A DNA stretch of 18,243 nucleotides from Clostridia bacterium. GTDB lineage: Bacteria > Bacillota_A > Clostridia > Christensenellales > Borkfalkiaceae. Below the pieces are notes generated by a model. The model was not told the origin of the DNA and ran no database searches. It worked only from the letters and a program-made list of their open reading frames with translations. Within the stretch, counting starts at the first letter, position 1, and the number at the start of each line of letters is the position of its first letter. The translations under genes and the position numbers were made by a program. Positions 1 through 6,969 of the stretch are shown piece by piece. The DNA is taken from the NCBI GenBank assembly GCA_017504735.1, contig JAFVQP010000037.1:1-18243 (forward strand). The letters run 5' to 3'.

Positions 1-138
1 AAAGCATCTAAGCGTGAAACTCGCTTCAAGATAAGGTATCCCTGAAGACCCCTTGAAGACAACAAGGTTGATAGGTCGGAGGTGTAAATGCAGCAATGTA
101 TTAGCTGACCGATACTAATAGGTCGTTTGGCTTGATCT
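1..138 (+). rRNA. 23S ribosomal RNA, 3' end (partial)
   Basis: This is the last ~138 nucleotides of the large-subunit rRNA. It is recognised by the conserved domain VI tail, including the run around 101-130 ending CCGATACTAATAGGTCG. The 5' portion lies outside the window. The exact mature 3' end is uncertain by a few bases. It is followed by a spacer and 5S rRNA on the same strand, so this is the distal end of an rRNA operon transcribed into the window. Confidence 0.95.
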
Positions 139-330
139 CAATTAATGAGATAAAGGCTTTGATTTAAAACGAAAATCTCTTCAGAATAGAAAATCTATAA
201 TTTTTACGGACTTCAAAACAAGAAGGCTGATATGAAATTAAATTGACTTTCGTAAGTTTGCTATGTAGTTGTTAGTCTTCTGACTAAGTTACAAACGTAT
301 GTATGCCGCGAAAGCGGAGTATATAACCAT
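139..330 (+). other. 23S-5S internal transcribed spacer with processing hairpins
   Basis: This 192-base AT-rich spacer contains no tRNA that I can fold. It holds two visible stem-loops: TTAGTC-TTC-TGACTAA near 272-287, and CCGC-GAAA-GCGG at 306-317, a GNRA tetraloop hairpin just before 5S. Stem-loops at these places are commonly RNase III or maturation sites; that role here is inferred. Confidence 0.6.
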
Positions 331-444
<114 letters not shown>

Positions 445-454
445 TTTCAAAAAG

Positions 455-484
455 AAAGCCTTGTTCTTACGAACAAGGCTTTTT
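455..484 (+). terminator. Intrinsic terminator of the rRNA operon
   Basis: A perfect 12-bp stem, AAAGCCTTGTTC (455-466) and GAACAAGGCTTT (471-482), with a TTAC loop is followed by a T-rich tail. It lies ten bases after 5S and is a textbook Rho-independent terminator. Confidence 0.92.
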
Positions 485-534
485 CTTTGCGTTAAAACAC
501 TATTACTATATTTTGCTGGTACTATTTCAATATC

Positions 535-562
535 TAAAAAGAGCAAACCTTAAGGCTTGCTC
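535..562 (-). terminator. Intrinsic terminator of the fucU/small membrane protein operon
   Basis: Read on the minus strand, GAGCAAGCCTTAAGGTTTGCTC (562-541) folds with one G-U pair inside the stem and is followed by TTTTTAG. It lies 17 bases after the stop of the 55-residue gene and faces the rRNA terminator across about 50 bases. Confidence 0.8.
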
Positions 563-578
563 CTTATTTGTATAGATA

Positions 579-746
579 TTACTTTCTTTTAAATGCTTTA
601 TAAAGGCTAAAGCTTCCTAATGAAAGAGTCATAGGAATAACAGCAAATCCTGCATTTGCTTCTCCTTTAGAGGTTAAAACATAAATAGCGCCAGCGAATG
701 TAAGAATAGCAAAAAGGAGGGATAATATTAAAAATAATTTTTTCAT
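579..746 (-). CDS. Small single- or double-pass membrane protein, 55 aa, unknown function
   Basis: This short gene translates as MKKLFLILSLLFAILTF... and ends ...LYKAFKRK. Residues 3-24 form a clear hydrophobic helix after a KK start, which could be a membrane anchor or an uncleaved signal. A second moderately hydrophobic stretch covers roughly 33-49, and the C-terminus is basic. AAGGAT lies 9 bases before the ATG, and the start is only 27 bases after the fucU stop. It also shares fucU's promoter and the terminator at 535-562, so the two are probably co-transcribed. I do not recognise a family. It is short, but the ribosome binding site, membrane-type composition and operon position make it more than a random frame. 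Confidence 0.65.
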   Translation of the reverse strand: MKKLFLILSLLFAILTFAGAIYVLTSKGEANAGFAVIPMTLSLGSFSLYKAFKRK

Positions 747-773
747 ATAATTGTTATCCTTGATAGAAGAAGT

Positions 774-1196
774 TTATTTAATTACGCCTTTTTTGATGAT
801 AATGTTGGCATAGATTGCGCCCTCGCCCGTTGCGATCACTGCATACGCTTTCTTTGCACGTTCATAAAAAGCGAAACGTTCCAAATTGCCTGCGCGCAGG
901 TTGTCATCGTGTTTCTTTGCAATCGCAAAATATTTATCCCAAATGGTGGGGAGAGGGTCGCCTTCCACCGTTTGCATGAGCATAAAGTTTTCCACGGCGT
1001 AGGTGTCCAAGGGGATAAGGGAAAGAACAGCGTCCAGCATTTCTTCACCGCCAAGACCGTCCGCACGAATAACGCGTTGGCCGTAATTTTCCGAAGGGAA
1101 GTTGCCGTCTGCGATGACGATTTCGTCGCCGTGACCCATTTCACAAAGTATCTTCAAGAGCTGAGGGCTAACAATTTTAGGAACGTTCTTTAACAT
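774..1196 (-). CDS. fucU: RbsD/FucU family sugar mutarotase, FucU type
   Basis: The 140-residue protein belongs to the RbsD/FucU family, cytoplasmic decameric enzymes that interconvert alpha and beta anomers of sugars (L-fucose for FucU, ribose for RbsD). Family marks visible are EMGHGDEIVIADGNFP at about 19-34 with the conserved His22, VIRADGLGGEE at about 42-52, and the C-terminal RFAFYERAKKAYAVIATGE and YANIIIKKGV segments. These match FucU more closely than RbsD. Length is normal (FucU ~140). GAAAGGAG precedes the ATG, with a near-consensus promoter at 1230-1258. No fucose kinase, aldolase or isomerase is adjacent, so the true substrate is uncertain. The downstream partner is a 55-residue membrane peptide. 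Confidence 0.93.
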   Translation of the reverse strand: MLKNVPKIVSPQLLKILCEMGHGDEIVIADGNFPSENYGQRVIRADGLGGEEMLDAVLSLIPLDTYAVENFMLMQTVEGDPLPTIWDKYFAIAKKHDDNLRAGNLERFAFYERAKKAYAVIATGEGAIYANIIIKKGVIK

Positions 1197-1229
1197 AAAT
1201 AGACTCCTTTCATATATAAATGTATTTTC

Positions 1230-1258
1230 ATTTTAACACATTTCTATTTAAAAGTCAA
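1230..1258 (-). promoter_or_regulatory. SigA-type promoter of fucU
   Basis: On the minus strand the sequence reads TTGACT (1258-1253), 17 bases, TAAAAT (1235-1230), with TG in the extended -10 position (TGTGTTAAAAT). It lies about 35 bases before the fucU ATG. Confidence 0.75.
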
Positions 1259-1304
1259 GGGGCTTAAAACAAATACTTTTGTCTATTTTTCCACACACTA
1301 AGCA

Positions 1305-1331
1305 AAAATGAAGGGGGCAGGTATGCGTTCA
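1305..1331 (+). repeat. Family C half-element at the flippase start
   Basis: The run GAAGGGGGCAGGTATGCGTTC is the left arm of the palindrome found complete at 12090, 13238 and 14201. The 21 bases 1305-1325 are repeated exactly at 17183-17203, and 1304-1321 are repeated exactly at 1980-1997. Here the copy supplies the apparent Shine-Dalgarno (GGGGG, 1313-1317) and the ATG at 1323 of the next gene. Confidence 0.7.
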
Positions 1332-2678
1332 AGTACAAAAAAGCGAGAAGGGAAGTGGGCATTTTTAAAAGGTGCGACGTGGATAGCGGTAGGGGGCTTT
1401 ACGGCGAAAGTGATTGGCGCACTGTATCGCATCCCGCTCACCAATCTAATCGGCGGTAAGGGGTTGGGATTATATCAACTGATATACCCCATCTATTGCC
1501 TTTTATTGACCGTTTCTGCGACGGGGATTCCTTCCTCGATTGCCAAGCTTACCGCGGAGCGAATTGCACAAGGAAAGGACAGTAAAGCGGTATTTAAGAG
1601 CGCCATGCGGTTGTTTATTTGGATAGGGTTGGCGGGTACGATATTTATGGCAATCGTTGCCCCTTTCCTTGCCAAAGCGCAAGGGAGTGAAGAGGTGCTG
1701 TGGGGGTATTATACCCTTGCGCCGTCCGTCCTTTTGGTGTCCGCAATCTCGGTGTTTCGCGGGTGGTTTCAGGGGCGAAACCATATGTTCCCCACCGCTT
1801 TGTCGGAAGTGGCGGAGCAGGTAGTAAAGGTGGGGGTGGGGATAGGGTTTGCCTATCTCTTCCGTGATGACGTATCCAAGGCGGTAGTCTTTCTTTTGCT
1901 TGCTGTTTCGCTGTCGGAGTTGGTGACTTTACTGATTATGTGGTGGCTTTACCGAAGGACAAAAATGCGTGAAAAATCGAAAAATGAAGGGGGCAGGGTT
2001 GAGATGAAGTCTATTTTGCGCCTAAGCATCCCTGTTACTTTCAGCGCAATGTTGTTGCCTTTGTCGGGCCTTTTAGACAGCGTTTTAGCCCCTCGGTTGT
2101 TGAGTGCTTATGCGGAGGATGCGGTAACCTTATTCGGGTTATTTGCAGGGGGTGCGGTGACGGTAATCAACCTGCCTGTGTCCGTTTGCTATGGCCTAGC
2201 GGCGGCAAGTGTACCGCGTGTAGCGATGTCGGTGGGAAAACACGGAAAAAACACAAGTCCCCGAAAACGCATTTTCTTTTCCTTTGGTATTACGGCGTTG
2301 GTCGGCGGTTGCAGCGCGGTAGGGCTTTACCTTTTTGCTGAACCTGCGGCGAAAATCATTTTTCGAAGTCTAGCGGAAGCGGAGCTGAATACACTCATAC
2401 AACTCATCAAGGCGTTCGCCGTGAGTGCTTTTACCTTATCGTGTGTACAAACACTTTCGGCGTGTTTAACGGCGCAGGGAAAACCACAGTACGCCGCGTT
2501 TTCCATGTTGATTGCGGTGTTGGTGAAGACGGGATTGTACGTTTTTTGGCTGCGTGACCCTGCAGTTTCGGTTTTTGGGTTGGTATATGCAACGAATATC
2601 GCGTATGCGGTTGCTTTTCTTCTCGATTTATTGTATAATGTATATATCACAAGAAGAAAAAGGACGGCGAAAGCATGA
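1323..2678 (+). CDS. SpoVB/YabM-like polysaccharide flippase (MOP superfamily)
   Basis: This is a polytopic inner-membrane protein of 451 residues with about 12-14 hydrophobic segments. It belongs to the MATE/MOP-type lipid-linked oligosaccharide exporters (SpoVB, MurJ, YabM). The N-terminal pattern FLKGATWIAVGGFTAKVIGALYRIPL and the following GLGLYQLIYPIY are typical of SpoVB-like proteins. Members move lipid-linked cell-wall precursors or spore-cortex components across the membrane. I chose ATG 1323 because GGGGG lies five bases upstream; ATG 1308 adds five residues and has no ribosome binding site. The gene overlaps mazG by ATGA, the same order as yabM-yabN in Bacillus subtilis, which favours a YabM orthologue. 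Odd: a family C repeat forms the start, and another half-copy (1980-1997) codes for part of the central cytoplasmic loop. Confidence 0.88.
   Translation: MRSSTKKREGKWAFLKGATWIAVGGFTAKVIGALYRIPLTNLIGGKGLGLYQLIYPIYCLLLTVSATGIPSSIAKLTAERIAQGKDSKAVFKSAMRLFIWIGLAGTIFMAIVAPFLAKAQGSEEVLWGYYTLAPSVLLVSAISVFRGWFQGRNHMFPTALSEVAEQVVKVGVGIGFAYLFRDDVSKAVVFLLLAVSLSELVTLLIMWWLYRRTKMREKSKNEGGRVEMKSILRLSIPVTFSAMLLPLSGLLDSVLAPRLLSAYAEDAVTLFGLFAGGAVTVINLPVSVCYGLAAASVPRVAMSVGKHGKNTSPRKRIFFSFGITALVGGCSAVGLYLFAEPAAKIIFRSLAEAELNTLIQLIKAFAVSAFTLSCVQTLSACLTAQGKPQYAAFSMLIAVLVKTGLYVFWLRDPAVSVFGLVYATNIAYAVAFLLDLLYNVYITRRKRTAKA
1980..2000 (+). repeat. Family C half-element inside the flippase gene
   Basis: Bases 1980-1997 are identical to 1304-1321 (AAAAATGAAGGGGGCAGG); similarity then fades. 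It is translated as KNEGGR in a charged loop between membrane segments, a place where an insertion would be tolerated. Its presence twice in one gene argues for copying rather than chance, though 18 bases is short. Confidence 0.5.
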
Positions 2679-4108
2679 TTACGGTAATTGGTCTTGGCGT
2701 AGAGAAGAATGATTTGACAAAACGCGGCGAAGCGGCGTTGTTGCAGGCGGTGAAGGACGGGCGACCCATTGTGGTGCGCACGGCGAAAACGATTTCCTAC
2801 CAAACGGTGGCGGAAATGGGGATTGCGCACGAAAGTTTAGACTGTGTGTATGAAAGCAGTCGCAATTTTGCTACGCTTGCGAAAAATCTTGCCAAGGCGG
2901 TAACCGAGAAGGGTGAAAATACCGTATATCTCGTAGATGGCGCGGCGACCGAGGACAACTCGGTAAAAGCTCTCCTCAAGCGTATGCGTGGTAAAGTGGA
3001 AATTATCGACGGTGTATCGCGTACGACGGCATTGGTGCGTGCGGCAGGCTTTGAGGGGTGCTCCTACACGGCGGTATCGGCGTATGAGCTTGCGGAAAAG
3101 GCGCAGGCGGGCAATATCAACCTTCCCTTGATTGTGTACGATTTGGACGATCGATGGCTGGCGAGTGACGTGAAACTCGTTTTAGGGGATTTGTTCGGGG
3201 AAGAAACCACGGTGAAGTTCCTTTGCGGTGGCAAGGCAAAAAAGGCGTATTTGTACGAGCTTGACCGTCAAAAAGAGTATGATTATACCTCGGCAGTGGC
3301 AATTGAAGCAGTGGATTTACTCGATAAAAAACGCTTCACAATGGAAGATTTGAAGGAAATCGTGCATAGGCTTCGCGCGCCCAACGGTTGTCCTTGGGAT
3401 AAGGTGCAAACGAATGATAGCATCAAAATGTCGGCGGTGGAAGAGGCGTACGAGTTGGTGGATGCCATCGATTTGGATGACGACGAAAAAATCATGGAAG
3501 AGGCAGGCGATCTTGCATTGCAGGTAATTTTCCACGCGGTTATGCGTGAGGAAATGGGGGCGTTTAACCTCACGGACGTTTTGACGGGCGTGTGCCAGAA
3601 ACTCATCACACGCCATACCCATGTATTTGGTGAAGACAAAGCAACGGACGGTGAGAGTGCGCTTTCCGTTTGGGAAAAGAACAAAATGACCGAAAAGCAT
3701 CAGGTGACTTTTGCGGATTCTGTCAACGACGTACCTAAGTGTTTTCCTGCGGCTATGCGTGCTCAAAAGGTGGGCAAACGCGCGTCGAAAGGCGGTATGG
3801 ATTTCGCCACGGCGGAAGATGCAGCAGTGCGTTTGCGTGCGGAAATAGACGAGTTTTTTGAAGCCTACAAGGCGGGGGATAGCGTTTCTGCGGAAAAGGA
3901 AATCGGCGACGTACTGTTTGCCGCTGTCAACGTAGGGCGCAAAGCAGGATGCGATTGCGAAAAAGCTTTGAAAGAGGCGACAGACCGTTTTGCGGCAAGA
4001 TTTACCAAAGCGGAAGCGTTGGCACTTGCGGATGGTAAGGTGGTAACCGAGCTTTCCGAGGCGGAGTGGGACGAATATTACATCAAGGCAAAAAAGGCAT
4101 TAAAGTAA
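2675..4108 (+). CDS. mazG: YabN-type fusion: SAM/TP-methylase-like domain plus MazG pyrophosphohydrolase
   Basis: The 477-residue protein has an N-terminal tetrapyrrole-methylase-like domain (about 1-200, starting ITVIGLG) and a C-terminal MazG nucleoside triphosphate pyrophosphohydrolase (about 223-477). MazG enzymes hydrolyse NTPs/dNTPs to NMP and PPi, as house-cleaning or alarmone control. Family marks are RLRAPNGCPWDKVQTNDS (232-249), the metal-binding EEAYE (256-260) with EEAGD (275-279), and a second E390-x2-E393 with EIGD (409-412) set in the repeated MazG half. Odd: the methylase half lacks a recognisable GHP-type SAM loop; VDGAATED occupies the expected place near 87-94, so methyl transfer is doubtful. 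The start overlaps the flippase stop (ATGA), implying translational coupling. dusB follows after 28 bases. Confidence 0.93.
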   Translation: MITVIGLGVEKNDLTKRGEAALLQAVKDGRPIVVRTAKTISYQTVAEMGIAHESLDCVYESSRNFATLAKNLAKAVTEKGENTVYLVDGAATEDNSVKALLKRMRGKVEIIDGVSRTTALVRAAGFEGCSYTAVSAYELAEKAQAGNINLPLIVYDLDDRWLASDVKLVLGDLFGEETTVKFLCGGKAKKAYLYELDRQKEYDYTSAVAIEAVDLLDKKRFTMEDLKEIVHRLRAPNGCPWDKVQTNDSIKMSAVEEAYELVDAIDLDDDEKIMEEAGDLALQVIFHAVMREEMGAFNLTDVLTGVCQKLITRHTHVFGEDKATDGESALSVWEKNKMTEKHQVTFADSVNDVPKCFPAAMRAQKVGKRASKGGMDFATAEDAAVRLRAEIDEFFEAYKAGDSVSAEKEIGDVLFAAVNVGRKAGCDCEKALKEATDRFAARFTKAEALALADGKVVTELSEAEWDEYYIKAKKALK

Positions 4109-4121
4109 GAAAAAACAACAA

Positions 4122-4146
4122 ATGAGGCACCCAGGTATGCGTTTAA
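4122..4146 (+). repeat. Probable divergent family C half-element at the dusB start
   Basis: AATGAGGCACCCAGGTATGCGTTTAAC resembles the half-element at 1305-1331 (AATGAAGGGGGCAGGTATGCGTTCAAG) at most positions, with the same spacing of both ATGs. As there, the inner ATG (4137) is the better start. The similarity may be partly convergent, so this is tentative. Confidence 0.4.
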
Positions 4147-5081
4147 CACCGATTACCATACAAAACATCACCGTAAATAACAACGTATTTCTTGCCCCTT
4201 TGGCAGGTTATACCAATTATCCGTTCCGTCGGCTGTGCAAAGGCTACGGCGCGGGGCTTTGCTATACGGAAATGGTGAGTGCAAAAGGTTTAAAGTACGG
4301 CAGTGAAAACACTGAAGAGCTTTTATACACGGATGAACGCGAAGGGGTGTGCGCGGTGCAAATTTTTGGCAGTGACCCTGATATTATGCGTGCCGCATGT
4401 GAACATGAAAAGATTGCCCCTTTCCCGATTGTGGATATCAATATGGGATGTCCCGTACCGAAAATATACAAAAACGGCGAGGGGAGTGCGTTGCTTGAAA
4501 ACCCTGCGTTGGCGGAAAAAATCGTGAAAGAATGTGTAAAAAGCGGTAAAACCATTACGGTGAAATTCCGTACTGGCATCACGGATAAACAGCTGATTAC
4601 GGAAGAATTTGCAAAGCGCATGGAAGGCGCAGGCGCAAGCCTGATTACCATTCACGGTCGAACGAAGGATAAAATTTACGCAGGGGAAGTAAACTATGGA
4701 GAAATCGCAAAGGCAAAAAATGCGGTAAAAATTCCCGTAATCGCCAATGGCGGCGTGTTCTCAAACGAGGATGCGGAAACCCTGATGGATAGGACGGGTG
4801 CGGACGGCGTAATGGTGGCAAGGGCGGCTCTTTTTGACCCGCAAATCTTTTGCGCCTTGACGGGTTCACCTGCGGAAAGTAAGTTGGAAATGTTCAAAAA
4901 ACAATTAAAATGGACGGGGCAGGTATGCGATGAACGCTTTACGGTGGTGTTTATGCGCAAGATGGCGGCATTCTACGTAAAAGGGATGCGCGGTGCGTCG
5001 GCGTTCAAGGATAGGTTGTTCCGCGCGCAAACGGCGGATGAGATTTTGACCATTGCGGAAGAATGTTTTAGAGAAGATTAA
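4137..5081 (+). CDS. dusB: tRNA-dihydrouridine synthase (DusB-like)
   Basis: This is an FMN-dependent reductase that converts specific uridines in tRNA D-loops to dihydrouridine. It is a TIM barrel of normal size (314 residues). Visible marks are FLAPLAGYTNYPFRRLC near the N-terminus, NMGCPVPKIYKNGEGSALL with the catalytic Cys at 105, VKFRTG (Lys143), ITIHGRT (His173) and the FMN-phosphate segment IPVIANGGV...GADGVMVARAAL. I chose ATG 4137 because GAGG lies nine bases upstream; ATG 4122 would add five residues and has no ribosome binding site. It is third in the flippase-mazG-dusB cluster and is followed by a strong terminator. Which uridine it modifies, and whether DusB is the right subfamily, cannot be settled here. 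Confidence 0.94.
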   Translation: MRLTPITIQNITVNNNVFLAPLAGYTNYPFRRLCKGYGAGLCYTEMVSAKGLKYGSENTEELLYTDEREGVCAVQIFGSDPDIMRAACEHEKIAPFPIVDINMGCPVPKIYKNGEGSALLENPALAEKIVKECVKSGKTITVKFRTGITDKQLITEEFAKRMEGAGASLITIHGRTKDKIYAGEVNYGEIAKAKNAVKIPVIANGGVFSNEDAETLMDRTGADGVMVARAALFDPQIFCALTGSPAESKLEMFKKQLKWTGQVCDERFTVVFMRKMAAFYVKGMRGASAFKDRLFRAQTADEILTIAEECFRED

Positions 5082-5096
5082 TAGAAATAACGAAAA

Positions 5097-5140
5097 TAAA
5101 AACGGCATTACGGAAATTTCCGCAATGCCGTTTCTTCGTT
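5097..5140 (+). terminator. Intrinsic terminator after dusB (bidirectional)
   Basis: AACGGCATT (5101-5109) pairs with AATGCCGTT (5124-5132) around an inner CGGAAATTTCCG. It is followed by TTTCTTCGTTT on the plus strand. The minus-strand side reads TTTTTATTTT, so it may also stop transcripts coming from glyQS. Confidence 0.82.
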
Positions 5141-5193
5141 TGTTGGGTATGCAGAAAGACTTTCACAAAACGGAAAATTCTTTTATAAGAATG

Positions 5194-5226
5194 TAAAAAA
5201 ATCTGGCGCTGTTTAACGCCAGATTT
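5194..5226 (-). terminator. Intrinsic terminator of glyQS
   Basis: AAATCTGGCG (5199-5208) and CGCCAGATTT (5217-5226) form a perfect 10-bp stem with an 8-base loop. On the minus strand it is followed by seven T residues. It lies 69 bases after the glyQS stop. Confidence 0.88.
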
Positions 5227-5295
5227 AAAAATTAATTTTTAGAGTGTAGGGGTGATGAAAACAATAGAGTTGGTTTCAAATATCCCCTTGAGGAA

Positions 5296-6696
5296 TTAAA
5301 AAGCGATTTTTTCTTCGATATACTTAATTGCTTCGTCAACGGTTACGCGGATTTGTTCCATCGTATCACGGTCACGTACGGTAACGGTGTTATCTTCCAA
5401 GGTTTGGAAGTCAACGGTTACGCAGTAAGGGGTACCGATTTCGTCCTGACGGCGGTAACGTTTACCGATGGAGCCTGTTACGTCGTAGGTTGCAGGGAAT
5501 TTCTTAAGCATCTTCGCATAGATTGCATCAGCAGCTTCCGAAAGGTTCTTCTGAAGGGGAAGAACTGCACATTTGAAGGGGGCGAGTGCAGGGTGGAAGT
5601 GCATAACCGTACGGATATCATTCTTTTCTGCATCAACAACTTCTTCATCGTAAGCTTCCGTAAGGAACGCAAGCACTACACGGTCCGCGCCAAGGGAAGG
5701 TTCAACGACGTAAGGTACGTATCTTTCATTGGTAACGGGATCGAGGTAGGTGATGGGTTTTCCACATTCTTTTGCGTGTTGGTTAAGGTCGTAGTCCGTT
5801 CTATCCGCAATACCCCAAAGTTCACCCCAACCGAATGCGAATTTATATTCAAAGTCGGTGGTTGCTTTCGAATAGAAGCAAAGTTCTTCAGGCGAGTGGT
5901 CGCGAAGGTGAAGATGTTCTTCCTTAATACCGAGGGAGAGGAGCCAATTTTTGCAATAATCTTTCCAGTAAGCGAACCATTCGAGGTCGGTGCCGGGTTT
6001 GCAGAAGAATTCAAGCTCCATCTGTTCAAACTCACGGGTACGGAAGGTGAAGTTACCAGGGGTGATTTCGTTTCTAAACGATTTACCGATTTGGCCGATG
6101 CCGAAGGGTACGCGCATACGGGTAGAACGCTGTACGTTTTCAAAGTTTACGAAGATACCCTGTGCCGTTTCAGGACGAAGGTAAACGGTGTTTGCCGAAT
6201 CTTCCGTAACGCCCTGGAAGGTTTTAAACATAAGGTTGAATTTTCTAATCGAGGTAAAATCGGAGTTACCGCAAATAGGGCAAACGATTTTGTGTTCGGT
6301 GATAAACGCTTCCAAAGCGTCGTTATCCATCGATTCTACTTTTACGTCAAGGCCTTTTTTTGCCACGTAGTTTTCTACGAGGTTGTCTGCGCGGTGACGT
6401 GCTTTACAGCTTTTACAATCCATCAAAGGGTCGGAGAAACCGCCGAGGTGACCCGAAGCCTGCCAGGTGCGCGTGTTCATCAAGATTGCGCAGTCAACAC
6501 CCGTGTTGTAAGGGTTTTCTTGTACGAATTTTTTCCACCAAGCCTTTTTCACGTTGTTTTTTAATTCAACGCCCAAAGGACCGTAATCCCAGGTGTTTGC
6601 AAGACCGCCGTAAATTTCGCTGCCGGGGAAGATGAAGCCTCTGTTTTTGCAGAGGGCAACCAATTTTTCCATTGTTACTGCTCTTTTGTCAGCCAT
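5296..6696 (-). CDS. glyQS: Glycyl-tRNA synthetase, single-chain (alpha2) type
   Basis: This class II aminoacyl-tRNA synthetase of 466 residues charges tRNA-Gly with glycine using ATP. It is the homodimeric archaeal/eukaryal-like form that many Bacillota use in place of GlyQ+GlyS. Motifs are [20 protein letters not shown] (24-43), [12 protein letters not shown] (174-185), motif 2 region [10 protein letters not shown]...[12 protein letters not shown] (204-230), and SLGADRV near the C-terminal motif 3. A CxxC pair at 94/97 and another at 139/142 suggest a zinc-binding insertion. The ATG at 6696 is preceded by AGAGGT. The promoter at 6737-6766 leaves a leader of only ~35 bases, too short for a T-box, which would often precede such a gene. 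The gene is monocistronic with its own terminator. Confidence 0.97.
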   Translation of the reverse strand: MADKRAVTMEKLVALCKNRGFIFPGSEIYGGLANTWDYGPLGVELKNNVKKAWWKKFVQENPYNTGVDCAILMNTRTWQASGHLGGFSDPLMDCKSCKARHRADNLVENYVAKKGLDVKVESMDNDALEAFITEHKIVCPICGNSDFTSIRKFNLMFKTFQGVTEDSANTVYLRPETAQGIFVNFENVQRSTRMRVPFGIGQIGKSFRNEITPGNFTFRTREFEQMELEFFCKPGTDLEWFAYWKDYCKNWLLSLGIKEEHLHLRDHSPEELCFYSKATTDFEYKFAFGWGELWGIADRTDYDLNQHAKECGKPITYLDPVTNERYVPYVVEPSLGADRVVLAFLTEAYDEEVVDAEKNDIRTVMHFHPALAPFKCAVLPLQKNLSEAADAIYAKMLKKFPATYDVTGSIGKRYRRQDEIGTPYCVTVDFQTLEDNTVTVRDRDTMEQIRVTVDEAIKYIEEKIAF

Positions 6697-6736
6697 AATG
6701 TACCTCTTGTTCGTTATTTAAATTTAATTCGACACA

Positions 6737-6766
6737 ATTATACGATATTTCACAAGGATAAGTCAA
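6737..6766 (-). promoter_or_regulatory. SigA-type promoter of glyQS
   Basis: On the minus strand it reads TTGACT (6766-6761), 18 bases, TATAAT (6742-6737). It lies about 40 bases before the glyQS ATG and diverges from the fhs promoter. Confidence 0.8.
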
Positions 6767-6904
6767 TCGAAAGGGGAAGTGTTTTCCAAATTTTTTCTTG
6801 TCTATCGTTCGTTTTTTGCGAAAAATACAAGGCGAAGGAAAAAAAATAAAAAAAACACAAAAAAATCGAAAAAAAATGCGTCAGAACTATTCCCTTTTTT
6901 GCGG

Positions 6905-6920
6905 ATATGTGTTATAATAG
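6905..6920 (+). promoter_or_regulatory. fhs promoter, extended -10 core
   Basis: ATATGTGTTATAATAG contains TATAAT (6913-6918) with TG one base upstream (extended -10). No good -35 is seen at 17-18 bases. The same 16 bases occur exactly at the purC promoter (14077-14092, minus strand). Confidence 0.72.
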
Positions 6921-6936
6921 TATAACTTAAGTTATA
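6921..6936 (+). promoter_or_regulatory. Perfect 16-bp palindrome at the fhs transcription start, possible operator
   Basis: TATAACTTAAGTTATA is a perfect inverted repeat beginning three bases after the -10 box, so it covers the expected transcription start. A repressor dimer site is a natural reading, but no regulator is identified and AT-rich DNA makes such palindromes easier to find by chance. Confidence 0.45.
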
Positions 6937-6969
6937 AATTGCCGAATTGTACCCATAAAGGAGAGAAAA

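Noticed and set aside
139..330. tRNA gene in the 23S-5S spacer
   Set aside because: No cloverleaf, TTCGANTC T-loop or acceptor pairing could be found.
4902..4935. Family C-like AAAATGGACGGGGCAGGTATGCG-type stretch inside dusB
   Set aside because: It encodes LKWTGQVCDE in a normal-length part of the protein; resemblance to the half-element is striking but I see no indel, so chance or convergence is not excluded.
5353..6564. 403-codon open frame on the plus strand opposite glyQS
   Set aside because: It is antisense to a certain gene, its protein resembles no family, and it has no ribosome binding site. Long antisense frames arise from codon bias in the real gene.
6697..6760. T-box riboswitch ahead of glyQS
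   Set aside because: The promoter leaves only ~35 bases of leader, with no specifier loop or TGGNACC-type sequence.
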